From JAPLHP01 sp963720375 (GTDB lineage: Bacteria; Chloroflexota; Dehalococcoidia; UBA2247; RBG-13-53-26), in NCBI GenBank assembly GCA_963720375.1, contig CAVRFM010000002.1:1-64000 (forward strand): a stretch of DNA of 64,000 nt, in the 5' to 3' direction. The position numbers and the translations under genes are program-made. Below are positions 33,118 to 42,416 of the stretch, one piece after another (position 1 is the first letter of the stretch; each line of letters starts with the position of its first letter). The notes beneath the pieces are model-generated. The model was not told the DNA's origin, did no database searches, and was given only the letters and a program-made list of their open reading frames with translations.

Positions 33118-34022
33118 ATGATTAAAGAGTACAAGGAACCAGGTCAGACGATTACCCTGCCTGATGGGAGACAACTTGGTTATCTGGTTGTTGGCGAAGG
33201 GAAACCAGTCTTCTGGTTTCACGGCTGGCCAAGCAGCCGATTAGAACTGTTGTGCCTGAAAGGAAATTGCTGCCTCTAAGCGTCTTCAAATAGTTGGCGT
33301 GGATCGTCCTGGATTTGGTTTGTCAACCTATGCCCCCAATAATGGGTCTCATAATGTTGCGTCAGATGTCAGTTTCCTAGCCGATCACCTGAAACTTGGG
33401 AGGTTTGAGTCTTGTTGGATTCTCGGCAGGGGGCCATCATGCAGTCACTTGTGTCGCATTGCTTGCACCACGCATCACCAGAGCAGTCGTTATCTGTGGA
33501 CTGTCTCTACCGGCACGTACCTCAGGGATGATGCTCCCTATCTTCAGAATTGGGTTCAGACTGGGCACAATGCCGATTGTTGGAACGTGGATTCACAAGC
33601 AGCACAGGAACTCAATTCTCGAGGCGGTCAATGGTTCAGAAGCATATGTGGAACCCTGGACAACCAGGTATTCCCTTAAAGGTCTGCCCAAGGATGATGC
33701 AGAGTTCCGTTCATCCCCATCTGAGAATCGAGATACGTTTCATCGATCAATGGCAGAAGCCTACCGTCAAGGAACTGATAGCATTAGAGCATACATCCAA
33801 GAGGTGAGACTTGCGAAGAAAGGGTGGGATGTAGATCTATCGCGAATTCCTTCCGGAATAGTCCATATTTGGCATGGCGCTGCTGACAGGCATGCTCCCG
33901 TTAGCAATGCATATAGAAATGCAAAGATCATCCCTGGATCACACCTGAAGATATTTAAGAACGAAGGACATATGTTCTTCCTTAACCACCTGGAGGAACT
34001 GGGGGAACTGCTCAGTTCATAG
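33118..34022 (+). pseudogene. Alpha/beta hydrolase, broken by two one-base insertions
   Basis: Three frames together spell one normal hydrolase: FWFHGWPSSRLELL, then VDRPGFGLS, the nucleophile elbow GFSAGGHHA, the acid region WHGAADRHAPV and the late His in NEGHMFFLNH. Removing one base from the AAA at 33259-33261 and one near 33408 (TTTGAG) joins them into about 300 residues. All catalytic-triad positions survive, which argues for recent mutation or sequencing error rather than old decay. The likely start is ATG 33118, with GGGAAG nine bases upstream. It is divergent from the KstD-like gene; the 250 nt between them hold no gene. Confidence 0.8.
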
Positions 34023-34096
34023 TAAGCCTTCAGCAGGGTAGGCAGATTCGATCTGAAAGTCATCCCAGATGCACAACGGCCCTGCCTCTTGGTCGA

Positions 34097-35023
34097 CTAG
34101 GCTGTGAGTTTCAGTTCGGGATGGCGTGCTGCAATCATCTGACGCATCCCCTCTCGCCATTTCACCCGGCAATCGCCAACCAACTCTCTGCGGCGAGTGT
34201 TGTCAGTCACTGTCTGTCTGACGGCATCACGGATGCGCTGAAAGCTGGGTTTCAGGCCTGCGATCTCTCCCATGTAACCACAGTATGTCTCCACATCCAC
34301 CGGATCATCTCCTCCCCAATTGACGATCGTTGCCGGAACGCTCGCCGCGGCGAGCAATCCTGCAATCTGGGCATTGATATCATCCTGGTGAATGGGACTG
34401 CACACCGAAGGCCGATCTGCCAAAATCGGGATTGGCTTATCAGCCAGCATTGAATCGAACTGGTATGCAGGTAACCCTCCGTTTGGCCCGTAAGAGACGT
34501 TCATCCTTGCAATTGTGGTAGGCAGGTTCCACAGGCGCGCCGCAAATCTTGCCACCGCTTCCTGCGCCGTCTTCGAAACGGCATACGTAGGAGATTGTGG
34601 CAGTGGGTCCCCGCATAGTGGGTCTGACTCCTTGACCGGGTGGTAAGGATCTTCCGGCAAGCCATAGATTGAGCAGCTTGACATGCTAAAGAAGGCGCGT
34701 GCCTTGCGACAATGGCTCATCAGGAGACCTGTACCCTCGGCATTGACACTCAAGGCACGATCGAAGTTGGGTCTGGCTCCTATGAAGGCAGCAAGATGAA
34801 TGACGTAAGTAAAGTCATCAGGCAGTTCGCGAAAATCCGGATTGGCCAGGTCCACTGCGCGCGTGATGATTCCCAACGCCTCCAGCCGCTGCCGCTTGGC
34901 CTCGTCTTTGAACCGCGCTATCCCCCAGACCTCATTATTCTTGGCAAGCTCTACAGCCATGGGAAAGGCAATCTGACCCGTGGGGCCAGTGATCAGGATT
35001 TTCTCATTCTGAATCGTTTTCAT
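34097..35023 (-). CDS. NAD(P)-dependent epimerase/dehydratase
   Basis: A 308-residue extended SDR. The N-terminal ITGPTGQIAFPMAVELA is a GxxGxxG-type nucleotide loop, and the catalytic Tyr-x3-Lys appears as YAVSKTAQE with an upstream Ser region (FSMSSCSIYG). The C-terminal half resembles sugar-nucleotide epimerases, but many such proteins reduce other carbonyls. The substrate is unknown. It is convergent with the broken hydrolase and not clearly in an operon. Confidence 0.87.
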   Translation of the reverse strand: MKTIQNEKILITGPTGQIAFPMAVELAKNNEVWGIARFKDEAKRQRLEALGIITRAVDLANPDFRELPDDFTYVIHLAAFIGARPNFDRALSVNAEGTGLLMSHCRKARAFFSMSSCSIYGLPEDPYHPVKESDPLCGDPLPQSPTYAVSKTAQEAVARFAARLWNLPTTIARMNVSYGPNGGLPAYQFDSMLADKPIPILADRPSVCSPIHQDDINAQIAGLLAAASVPATIVNWGGDDPVDVETYCGYMGEIAGLKPSFQRIRDAVRQTVTDNTRRRELVGDCRVKWREGMRQMIAARHPELKLTA

Positions 35024-35219
35024 CCCTCAATTCCTCCGTCAGCCTGAATTCAGGACGTATGTGACCATACCATATCCAGGCAAATACTATACTGGTCCGA
35101 CTGAGATCTCAAACAGGATCGCTTTAGTGCTATTGTGCCCAAACCACTATGCTGCGCCGATATAAAACACTCAACATTTTATGTAAACTATGCGCCCCGG
35201 TTGAGCCTGGAATGCAAGC

Positions 35220-36383
35220 TCACTTTTCGATCTTGAATTCCCACTTGCAGGCAATGTCTTCCGGGCTTTTCCGCGGCGGCAGCACTAGAGGCGTTACCTT
35301 TATCTTCGGGTTGATCATGTACTTCTCGATGACCGGCTTCTCCAGATGATGGCACATCGGGATTATCCTCTCCGGCTCAGCCTTCTCGAAATAGTCCAGC
35401 GTGCGGCACTTCATCACCGTCATGACGACATGGTTCGGGCTCTTGATATCATACTCAGCCGGATAGAGTCCTACCGTGTTGTCCAGGGGCAACTGCTCCG
35501 CTTTCAGAGAATCAAGCACTGTCTCCAACTTGATGTTGGCGATCTTGGCATACCGCGGATTGACCCGCTCCCCCACCCTCATCCATGATGCCAGCTCGCA
35601 CTCATTGGCCACTTCCATCCCATATCTTGTCTTCACCGCATCATAATAACCGCCACTCATGATGATCCAGGCATACTGATATGTAACCATCAGCTTGAGA
35701 AGGAAGTCCTTGGAGAAGTTCTTGTGGGTCAGCCTGGGATAGAATGGTCCGCTGTAATCGTTCAACTCAGGGATATCGCTTGTCTCGTTTACTATTTCAG
35801 CCTTGCTTCGAACCTTGGTGCCTGCGGGGACAGTGATCTTATATTCCCACTGACAGGCAATTTCATCCTGGCTCTTCCGGGGCGGCAGCTTCAAGGCCTT
35901 TACCTTGATATTGGGATTGACGATGTATTTCTTGATTATCTGCGGTTCATTGACCTGACACATCGGCACTATCCGGTCCGCATCTTCCTTTTCACACCAT
36001 TCCAGCGAAGGGCACTTCCGCACCGTAACTATGGCATGGTTCTCGTTCTTTATGTCATATTCAACCGGGAATATCCCTCCCATGGTGTTGTCCAGAGGCA
36101 ACTGGAGGAGTTTCAGAGAATCGACGACATTCTTCAAGGGGATGTTGGCCAGCTTGGCATAGCGTGGATTGCACCGCTCCGCCACCCTGAACCACATCTC
36201 CAGATCACACTCCCAGGCTACCTGATGACCATATCTCTTCTTGACCACGTCAAACCAGGCTGAGTCCATCTGTAGCCAGGCCCACTGCCAGACACCAATG
36301 AGCTTGACCAGAAACTCCTTGGAGAAGTCGGAATACCTCAGATTGGGATTAAATGGTCCACTTAAATCATTTAGCTCTGCCAC
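35220..36383 (-). CDS. Tandem-domain uncharacterised protein (two DUF6125-like units)
   Basis: About 387 residues in two similar halves. Each half runs LNDLSGPFNPNLRYSDFSKEF-like start, WAWLQMD.., KRYGHQVAWECDLEMWFRV, AERCNPRYAKLANI, LPLDNT, VTVRKCPSLEW, RIVPMC and PPRKSQDEIACQWEYKI. The second half repeats it with KTRYGMEVANECELASW, VMTVMKCRTLDYF and DIACKWEFKI. The single-domain relative is at 25347-25958. GTG 36383 behind AAAGGAG is the likely start. The conserved Cys, His and Glu suggest a metal or cofactor, but no function is known. It lies just downstream of an enoate reductase gene. Confidence 0.75.
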   Translation of the reverse strand: MAELNDLSGPFNPNLRYSDFSKEFLVKLIGVWQWAWLQMDSAWFDVVKKRYGHQVAWECDLEMWFRVAERCNPRYAKLANIPLKNVVDSLKLLQLPLDNTMGGIFPVEYDIKNENHAIVTVRKCPSLEWCEKEDADRIVPMCQVNEPQIIKKYIVNPNIKVKALKLPPRKSQDEIACQWEYKITVPAGTKVRSKAEIVNETSDIPELNDYSGPFYPRLTHKNFSKDFLLKLMVTYQYAWIIMSGGYYDAVKTRYGMEVANECELASWMRVGERVNPRYAKIANIKLETVLDSLKAEQLPLDNTVGLYPAEYDIKSPNHVVMTVMKCRTLDYFEKAEPERIIPMCHHLEKPVIEKYMINPKIKVTPLVLPPRKSPEDIACKWEFKIEK

Positions 36384-36469
36384 TTTATCTCCTTTCCCTT
36401 TTCCGTCCAGAATGACAGACAAAGCCGTCTCCGGATCAACTTCTGTAAGAAATAAATGCTTACGCCGAC

Positions 36470-38404
36470 CTAGATATTTGCGGCCACCCTCGCCGCCTGA
36501 TAGGCTACCTCAGCCGCATCCCGCGGCCTGACACAATCGCCAACCATATGTAATTCAGGAACAGCACCCTCAAGTTCCTTGCCCAGCCTGTTATCCGACT
36601 GCATACCGACCGCCATAATCACTGTGTCAGCCGGCAAGGAGTAGATCTCGCCCCCTAGAGAGAAGATCACCGCACTGTCAGTGATCTCCACGACTGTAGC
36701 GTGCAGGTAGAGCGGGACACGTAAATCGAGGAGCTTCTTGGCCAGGGTCTTGAAGCTGAATTTCTCCAGCTTGATCCCATCTTCACCAAGCCCAGCCCGA
36801 GTGACCAGGCTCACCTCCATACCCTGCTCCGCCAGCCAGATAGCCACCTCCATCCCTATAAAGCGCCCACCCACCACCACCACCTTGCCTTTAGGCTTAG
36901 CCTTGCCTTCTATGACATCATGCCCCTGCACCACATTCTTGCCCGCACCACCAGGCACCCTCAGCCCCACCGGAACCGCACCTGTGGCCAGCACCACCGC
37001 ATCGGGCTTGAGCTCTATCACCTTGTCTCTGGTAATCTCCGTCCCCAGCTTAATGGCAACACCATACTTATCTAATTGACGCTTGAGATATTCAGTAAAG
37101 GTAGCATAGTCTTCCTTCCCCGGCGTGGCACAGGCCACATTCCACTGGCCGCCAAGCTTGGACTTCTTTTCATACAGAGCTACCTTATGCCCTCGCTGCG
37201 CCAGGAACAGGGCCGTCTGCATACCACCCAGCCCGCCGCCGATCACCATCACCTTCTTGAGTGACTTCGCCGGCACGGGCGGATACTTCGCCTCTCTGTA
37301 TAAATAAGGGTTTACCGAACAGGAACCAGGCCCAGCCTGAGGATCGGACTTCAGACAGTTATTGCAGTAGATGCACCGCCGCACCTCCTCCGCATGGCCC
37401 TCACGAATCTTATTGGGAAGATCAGGGTCAGCCAGTAGCGGACGTCCCATAGCCACAAAATCCACCCTCCCCTTCGCAACCACCTCCTCTGCCAGCTCCG
37501 CGTTTATCTTGCCTGCAGCTATCACCGGCACCTTAACACCCTTCTTCACCTTCTCCGCCAGCGGTATCATGGGGCCTCCGGGATAGGGATAGCAGGGTAT
37601 GCTCAAGGTGGACCAGTACTCCAGCCCACCAGCCACACTGATGGCATCGGCACCAGCCGACTGCAGAATCACCGCCTGGCTTATCGCCTCATCAAGAGTG
37701 ATACCACCCTCGATGTCATCACTGCCATTGATTCTCACCCATACCGGGAACTCCTGCCCCATCTCTCGTCTGATCCGTTCCATGACCCTCCGGGCAAAGC
37801 GGGTCCTGTTCTCCACACTGCCCCCGTACTGGTCTGTTCTGCGGTTAGTCACAGGGGACAGAAAACTGCTTAAAAGGCAACCGTGGCAGGCATGCAATTC
37901 AATGGCATCAGCCCCCGCCTCCCTGGCCCGGCGCGCCGCTGCACCAAAATCTTCCACGTAACGGTCGATATCCTTCTCACTGAGCTCATGGTAGGGATTA
38001 TGGACCTTCTTCAGCCAGGGCATCATCGAAGGCACCAGGATCGAGACACCTTCAGGAATAACCTCTGAATACAACAGGAGCAAGCCGATATGCATCAACT
38101 GGATGCAGAACTTCGCCCCACCCTCATGCACCGCATCTGCCACACGTCTCCAGTCGCTAACATGAATATCATCACACAGCGCCATAGTGAAAGGCATTGC
38201 AGAATCGCGGCTGACCGCAGCAAACTGCGGAGTAACCAGTCCCACACCACCCGCAGCCCTGGCTCGATAGTAACCGATTAAGCGGTCGGTAACCCTCCCA
38301 TCCACATCAGCCAGTTGCGTGCCCATGGCAGGCATAATCAGCCTGTTCTTCAACTGCAGTGAACCTATCTTGCCGGGTTGGAACAATGATGGAAAAGACG
38401 TCAT
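36470..38404 (-). CDS. FadH-like NADH:flavin oxidoreductase (OYE + 4Fe-4S + FAD/NAD)
   Basis: The 644-residue protein has the same architecture as the enzyme at 26998-28980. The OYE barrel has KNRLIMPAMGTQLAD, QLMHIG and HACHGCLLSSFLSP. Cluster cysteines are in CIYCNNCLKSDPQAGPGSC. The Rossmann modules are VMVIGGGLGGMQTALFLA and VVVVGGRFIGMEVAIWLA. It is typical of 2,4-dienoyl-CoA reductases and related enoate reductases of anaerobes. It probably works on an unsaturated acyl-CoA or cyclic enone. It lies just upstream of the two-domain DUF6125-like gene, with only about 86 nt between them. Confidence 0.92.
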   Translation of the reverse strand: MTSFPSLFQPGKIGSLQLKNRLIMPAMGTQLADVDGRVTDRLIGYYRARAAGGVGLVTPQFAAVSRDSAMPFTMALCDDIHVSDWRRVADAVHEGGAKFCIQLMHIGLLLLYSEVIPEGVSILVPSMMPWLKKVHNPYHELSEKDIDRYVEDFGAAARRAREAGADAIELHACHGCLLSSFLSPVTNRRTDQYGGSVENRTRFARRVMERIRREMGQEFPVWVRINGSDDIEGGITLDEAISQAVILQSAGADAISVAGGLEYWSTLSIPCYPYPGGPMIPLAEKVKKGVKVPVIAAGKINAELAEEVVAKGRVDFVAMGRPLLADPDLPNKIREGHAEEVRRCIYCNNCLKSDPQAGPGSCSVNPYLYREAKYPPVPAKSLKKVMVIGGGLGGMQTALFLAQRGHKVALYEKKSKLGGQWNVACATPGKEDYATFTEYLKRQLDKYGVAIKLGTEITRDKVIELKPDAVVLATGAVPVGLRVPGGAGKNVVQGHDVIEGKAKPKGKVVVVGGRFIGMEVAIWLAEQGMEVSLVTRAGLGEDGIKLEKFSFKTLAKKLLDLRVPLYLHATVVEITDSAVIFSLGGEIYSLPADTVIMAVGMQSDNRLGKELEGAVPELHMVGDCVRPRDAAEVAYQAARVAANI

Positions 38405-38608
38405 CTATCTCCTTCAGAGAACTCCGCTGAGGCTCGGTGGAAGTAAGAAAATGTAAGAGTCTTCAATCTCTGACTTCGGTAAAATCACCTGGTACCTTGG
38501 GCAGCCTTGTATAGAAATTATAGTCTCCTGAAACCCCACAGCGCAATTCAAAGGGAACCCCTGTTGTCAGTGGAAATCTAAAAATGGAGAAACCAAAGGC
38601 ATCCGGGG

Positions 38609-39148
38609 CTATTTGACGACCTTGATGATCTCCTTGAACCTGGGCCCTTCCGCCACCCGCAGCAACTCAAACAGGGCAGCCTCGACGCTGGTGATGCTGG
38701 CGCCTGCATCCTTCATCATCTGCAGGCCAATGTCTCTGTTCTCAGCCGTCCTTGAAGAAACCGCATCGGCGATGACATGTACCTCATACCCCGACGCAAC
38801 GAGATCAACAGTCGTCTGATAGACGCAAACATGGGTTTCGATGCCTGCAAGCAGTACCTGCCGGCGCTGCAGCGCTTTCAATTCCTTCACAAAGCGTTCT
38901 TCCCCCCAGCAGCTAAAGCTGAACTTCGGTATCGGCTGAAAGTGGGGTACCAGGGCTGCTATCTCGGGTATCGTCGGCCCCAGCCCCTTGGGATTCTGCT
39001 CAGTGACAATAACAGGTATCTCCAGAATCTGCACTCCTTTGATGATCTTCAGAAGATTTTCAAAGAGCAGTTCCTTGCGGTACATTGACTGGGCCAATTT
39101 CCCCTGGATGTCAATAACAACCAGAACAGCTTTATCTGACGAAAGCAT
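38609..39148 (-). CDS. Isochorismatase-family hydrolase
   Basis: The 179-residue cysteine hydrolase has the Asp of VVIDIQGKLA, the conserved IVTEQNPKGLGPT, and the catalytic Cys with its cis-peptide in LLAGIETHVCVYQT. The usual Lys is in the region around LVPHFQPIPKFSF. Similar YcaC-like hydrolases are of unknown substrate. It is followed by the PNPOx-like and TIGR04076 genes on the same strand. Confidence 0.88.
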   Translation of the reverse strand: MLSSDKAVLVVIDIQGKLAQSMYRKELLFENLLKIIKGVQILEIPVIVTEQNPKGLGPTIPEIAALVPHFQPIPKFSFSCWGEERFVKELKALQRRQVLLAGIETHVCVYQTTVDLVASGYEVHVIADAVSSRTAENRDIGLQMMKDAGASITSVEAALFELLRVAEGPRFKEIIKVVK

Positions 39149-39173
39149 TTAGTTCTTGCTCCTCTCTCGGTGA

Positions 39174-39629
39174 CTACAATTCCAATGTATCCCAGTGATT
39201 GAAGCCCTTGGAGTAGTCCAGGTAGTCAATCTTGCTGGGTCTGATCGTGAGGAAGGGGATGATATCGATGGTAACTCCATAGCCGCCCAGGTATTTGTGA
39301 ACCTGGGGAAACTTGTCGCCAAACATCTTCTGCACCCGCTTCAGGTCTGCCTCATCCTTGATCCATTCGACAGTGCCGGACAAATGCACTCCCCTGATCT
39401 CGTCCCAGTCCAGATAGTCCTCTGTCACGGCTATCGCTATCCTGTTGCAGAACGCAATGTTCTTCGCCTTCCGGCTGCTGGGGTCAGTCATGAAGTAGAC
39501 GTCGAGTCCCTGGTTCACGTAGGATACGGTGCTGACATGTGCACCCCCCTCCTCGCTCACTGTGGCCAGAGTGCAGTGGCGATGAGTGTCCAGATACTTG
39601 ATGATAGCCTTCCTCAGATCTTCTTTCAT
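39174..39629 (-). CDS. Pyridoxamine 5'-phosphate oxidase-like FMN-binding protein
   Basis: About 151 residues of a split-barrel flavin-binding fold: HRHCTLATVSEEGGAHVSTV, VYFMTDPSSRKAKNIAFCN, then VHLSGTVEWI. This type binds FMN, F420 or haem and often has no known substrate. AGGAGGGAG supports the ATG at 39629. It lies 25 nt downstream of the start of the co-directional isochorismatase-like gene region, and may share its transcript with it. Confidence 0.82.
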   Translation of the reverse strand: MKEDLRKAIIKYLDTHRHCTLATVSEEGGAHVSTVSYVNQGLDVYFMTDPSSRKAKNIAFCNRIAIAVTEDYLDWDEIRGVHLSGTVEWIKDEADLKRVQKMFGDKFPQVHKYLGGYGVTIDIIPFLTIRPSKIDYLDYSKGFNHWDTLEL

Positions 39630-39679
39630 GATTCTCCCTCCTGCAGTAAAGGTGGATTGCGCCTCAGACATCCACCCCG

Positions 39680-39943
39680 CTAATCCTGGATCAGACGCCG
39701 TCTCAACTCAAAAACCACCGGATTCCCCGCATCCGGACAGGCAACAGTGGCCCTGTCTTTGTCGTCCTCCCAGGGGAACGAGCCCCCAAACTGCAGTACA
39801 TTGGCAAAGGGGAAGAGGGTATAAAAGGCCCAGGGACACATGCCCGGTGGGGTTTTCTCCCCTATGACAAACTCATCGCCCAAGCTATGCCCAGCCGAGC
39901 AGGTACCTTTTTGGGATATCACCCTGGCTGTAATCTCAATCAT
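39680..39943 (-). CDS. TIGR04076-like small protein
   Basis: The 87-residue protein has a compact, strongly conserved pattern: KGTCSAGHSLGDEF, then TPPGMCPWAFYTLFPF, LQFGGSFPWEDD and VACPDAGNPVVFEL. I recognise it as the TIGR04076 family of unknown function, common in anaerobes. Cys and His positions suggest metal binding. It precedes the PNPOx-like gene by about 50 nt. Confidence 0.85.
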   Translation of the reverse strand: MIEITARVISQKGTCSAGHSLGDEFVIGEKTPPGMCPWAFYTLFPFANVLQFGGSFPWEDDKDRATVACPDAGNPVVFELRRRLIQD

Positions 39944-40025
39944 CTTCTCCTTCCGACCGGACGGTATCTCTACTCATAGGCTTCTAAGAACATCCGCAGA
40001 GCAGGGAAGACCTGGTTATCAGAGT

Positions 40026-41136
40026 TCACAACCCGATGACGAAGCGCCCATCCCTGTAGAGCAACTCATCGTCCACCCAGATCTCACCCCCATGGCGCAG
40101 ATCACTGATCAGGTCCCAGTGGATGGCCGACTCATTCTTGCTGCCCGTCTCCGGATAGCCAGCGCCCAGCGCCATATGGAAGCTACCATTGATCTTTTCA
40201 TCAAAGAGAATCTGCCGCGTGGACCGCGTGATACCCTCATTGGTGCCGATGGCAAACTCCCCGACGTGCCGCGCTCCCTGATCCGTATCAATAGTCTTCA
40301 GTAGAGAAATCCTCGTTCTTCTCGGCAGTCGCCTTCACCACGCGGCCGCGCTCGAACCACAGCCGCACACCGACCACCTCTCTTCCTCCTTCAATAGCCG
40401 GATAAGAGAAACAGGCATGACCTTCAACGCTGTCTTCCACCGGTCCGGTGAAGATCTCACCGTCGGGCATATTATAGTGGCCATCGCAGTTGACGAAGAC
40501 CCGTCCGGCGATGCTCAGTCGCAAGTCGGTCTCCGGACCGATGACGTGCACCCGCTCCCTGCCCTTCAGCCAGTTCACAATCTTCCCTTGCTTCTCCGAG
40601 AAGCGCCGCCAGTATCCCACCGGATCATCCATATCATGCAGGCAGGCGCTGTAAACAAAGTCCTCGTAATCACTCAGGCTCATCTCGGCATCCTGGGCAT
40701 AGGCATTGGTCGGGAAAAGGGCAAGCGTCCAGCGCAGCTCGCCAGCAGCAGCGCGCCTCATAAAGATCTTCATCAGCTCCGTGCGCGCCTGCCCATACAG
40801 CACCATCCTGGCCGGGTCCACATTGGTCAACGCCCTGGTGTTTTCATCTCCACCAATAGAAATACGTACCTCATAGGTCTCCACGGCCAGCTTCCGCGGC
40901 GGGGGTACATGCTGCAACTGCTCCTTAGAGGCATAACGAAAGAACAGTTCATCCGTGCCAGGGAGAGACACACTCATCAACGGGTGGCCTCCTGCCTGTA
41001 ACACCTTCACATAGACCGCCTTCAGCAGCGGTTCTGCCAGGCTGTCCCCTTCAATCAGTACCTTGTCCCCAGGGCGCACTGCCACGGAATAGCTGACCAG
41101 CACCTCGGCTAATTTCTCTACCCGCGGGTCTGTCAT
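40026..41136 (-). pseudogene. M29-type aminopeptidase, interrupted by a one-base insertion
   Basis: The first 280 residues are a normal M29 (AmpS/PepS-type) metalloaminopeptidase up to AEKNEDFS. A stop then follows. Removing one T near 40303-40306 restores EDFLLKTIDTD and leads through EFAIGTNEG, AIHWDLISD and the typical end YRDGRFVIGL, giving 369 residues, the family length. The lost part carries most of the metal ligands, so the uncorrected gene would be inactive. It starts 14 nt after the lipid kinase stop on the same strand. Confidence 0.8.
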
Positions 41137-41149
41137 TGTCTGTTCACCC

Positions 41150-42071
41150 TCAACCCACCATGACGCTTATAGCGCCGGGGATAACCTCAAAGGTGGCAGG
41201 CAGGGTTCCCACCAGGTCCCCATCCATCTCCAGCAGCACCTCTTCCTCCGCAGTGACCTCAACCTTCCGCCCCCGGAAATGGCTCACCTTTTCATGGCTC
41301 AGGTGCGTTCCATTGCGCAGCTTGGGCACATTCCACAGCGCTTCCAATGTACCGAAATCTCCCACATTCACGATATCGAAAAGCCCATCATCCATCCTGG
41401 CCTCGGGAGCAGCCAGAAACCCCTGGCCAAAGTACCTGCCATTGGCGATGATGGTGTTCCTCACTGCCAGCTTCAAGGGTGAACCGCCATCAATGGAGAT
41501 GTTCACAGTCCTCGCTCTGTAGACCACGGCAGCAGTCAGGATACCCCAGACATAGTTGGGGCGCGGCCCCAGTATCCGTGGCGCTCGACTGGCCTTCTGT
41601 ACCACCAGCCCACCGGCACCAAGGTCAGCGATATTGATGAAGAGACGGCGTTCCTTCTCCCCTTTGAGATTCGCGAACTCTGCTCTGCCCACATCAAGCT
41701 TTTCTGGTAACGTTGTCTTTGCCCGATTTGAGGACAGGGGTCGTCTCTGCAGTAATACTCAGGCTACGGGCCAGATCGCAGCCCGATCCGAGGGGGATGA
41801 TGCCCAGGACTATATTCGAGCCTGGTACAGCACCATTATCGAACAGTCCGTTCAGTACCTCGTTCACCGTGCCGTCGCCGCCGACCGCTATAATTCTCTG
41901 GCACCCCGATTCGACAGCATCTCTGGCCAGATCAGTGGCCTGGCCAAAGCACTCTGTCATCCTGAAAACAGCGCCGGCGTAGCCGTTCCGCTTTGTGGTC
42001 TCCTCAACCCTGCGCCAGCGGTCACTGCAGCGGCTGATGGCTACGGAGTTGACTATGAACGCGGTCTTCAC
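41150..42071 (-). pseudogene. Diacylglycerol/lipid kinase (YegS/DagK-like), interrupted by a one-base insertion
   Basis: The first part (125 residues) has the kinase motif AVGGDGTVNEVLNG and IPLGSGCDLARSL and ends early. The rest (180 residues) has FINIADLGAGGLVVQ and EARMDDGLFDIVNVGDF in the next frame. Removing one base near 41716-41720 (CAAAGAC) gives LKSGKTTLPEKLDVGRAEF and a product of 306 residues. The substrate is a lipid such as diacylglycerol or a similar precursor. It starts at GTG and belongs to the same minus-strand group as the M29 gene. Confidence 0.8.
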
Positions 42072-42161
42072 AACCTAAAGTCTTCCCTCTACTTTGTCAC
42101 CCCACCCACCAAGAGCCCCGCCGCCGATTGTATGGTTCGCAACAAACATTGTCAAGATTAC

Positions 42162-42332
42162 CTATTTGCCCTTTGTTTCTATGGAGAGAGCAGCCGATGT
42201 CGAGCCGGGATCGATCAGGACGGACTGGTCATCAACCAGAAGGTATGCCACCTGGGGAAGGGAAAAGACAGTATCCTTGCCACAATCAAGGGAATAGGTG
42301 CTCTGCGCTACCTCTTTGATCCGGACGGCCAT
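42162..42332 (-). pseudogene. N-terminal fragment of a metallo-beta-lactamase-fold protein
   Basis: An ATG with AAGGA just upstream opens a 56-codon frame that starts MAVRIKEVAQSTYSL and runs to LLVDDQSVLIDPGSTSAA before a TAG. This matches the first strands of flavodiiron-type or hydrolase MBL proteins, which normally continue for 150 or more residues to the HxHxDH metal site. No continuation is found in any frame downstream, where the lipid kinase gene begins. It is a 3'-truncated remnant. Confidence 0.55.
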
Positions 42333-42416
42333 TCCTTAGACTGGCAACACCCTTGCCATAAACAATGATAGCACAGGCACAGTCACCAATGGTAACAGCT
42401 TCCAGTCCCGCCGAGC

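Noticed and set aside
41556..42368. 270-codon plus-strand frame across the lipid kinase region
   Set aside because: It is antisense to kinase motifs that are clearly conserved on the minus strand, and its product looks like no family.
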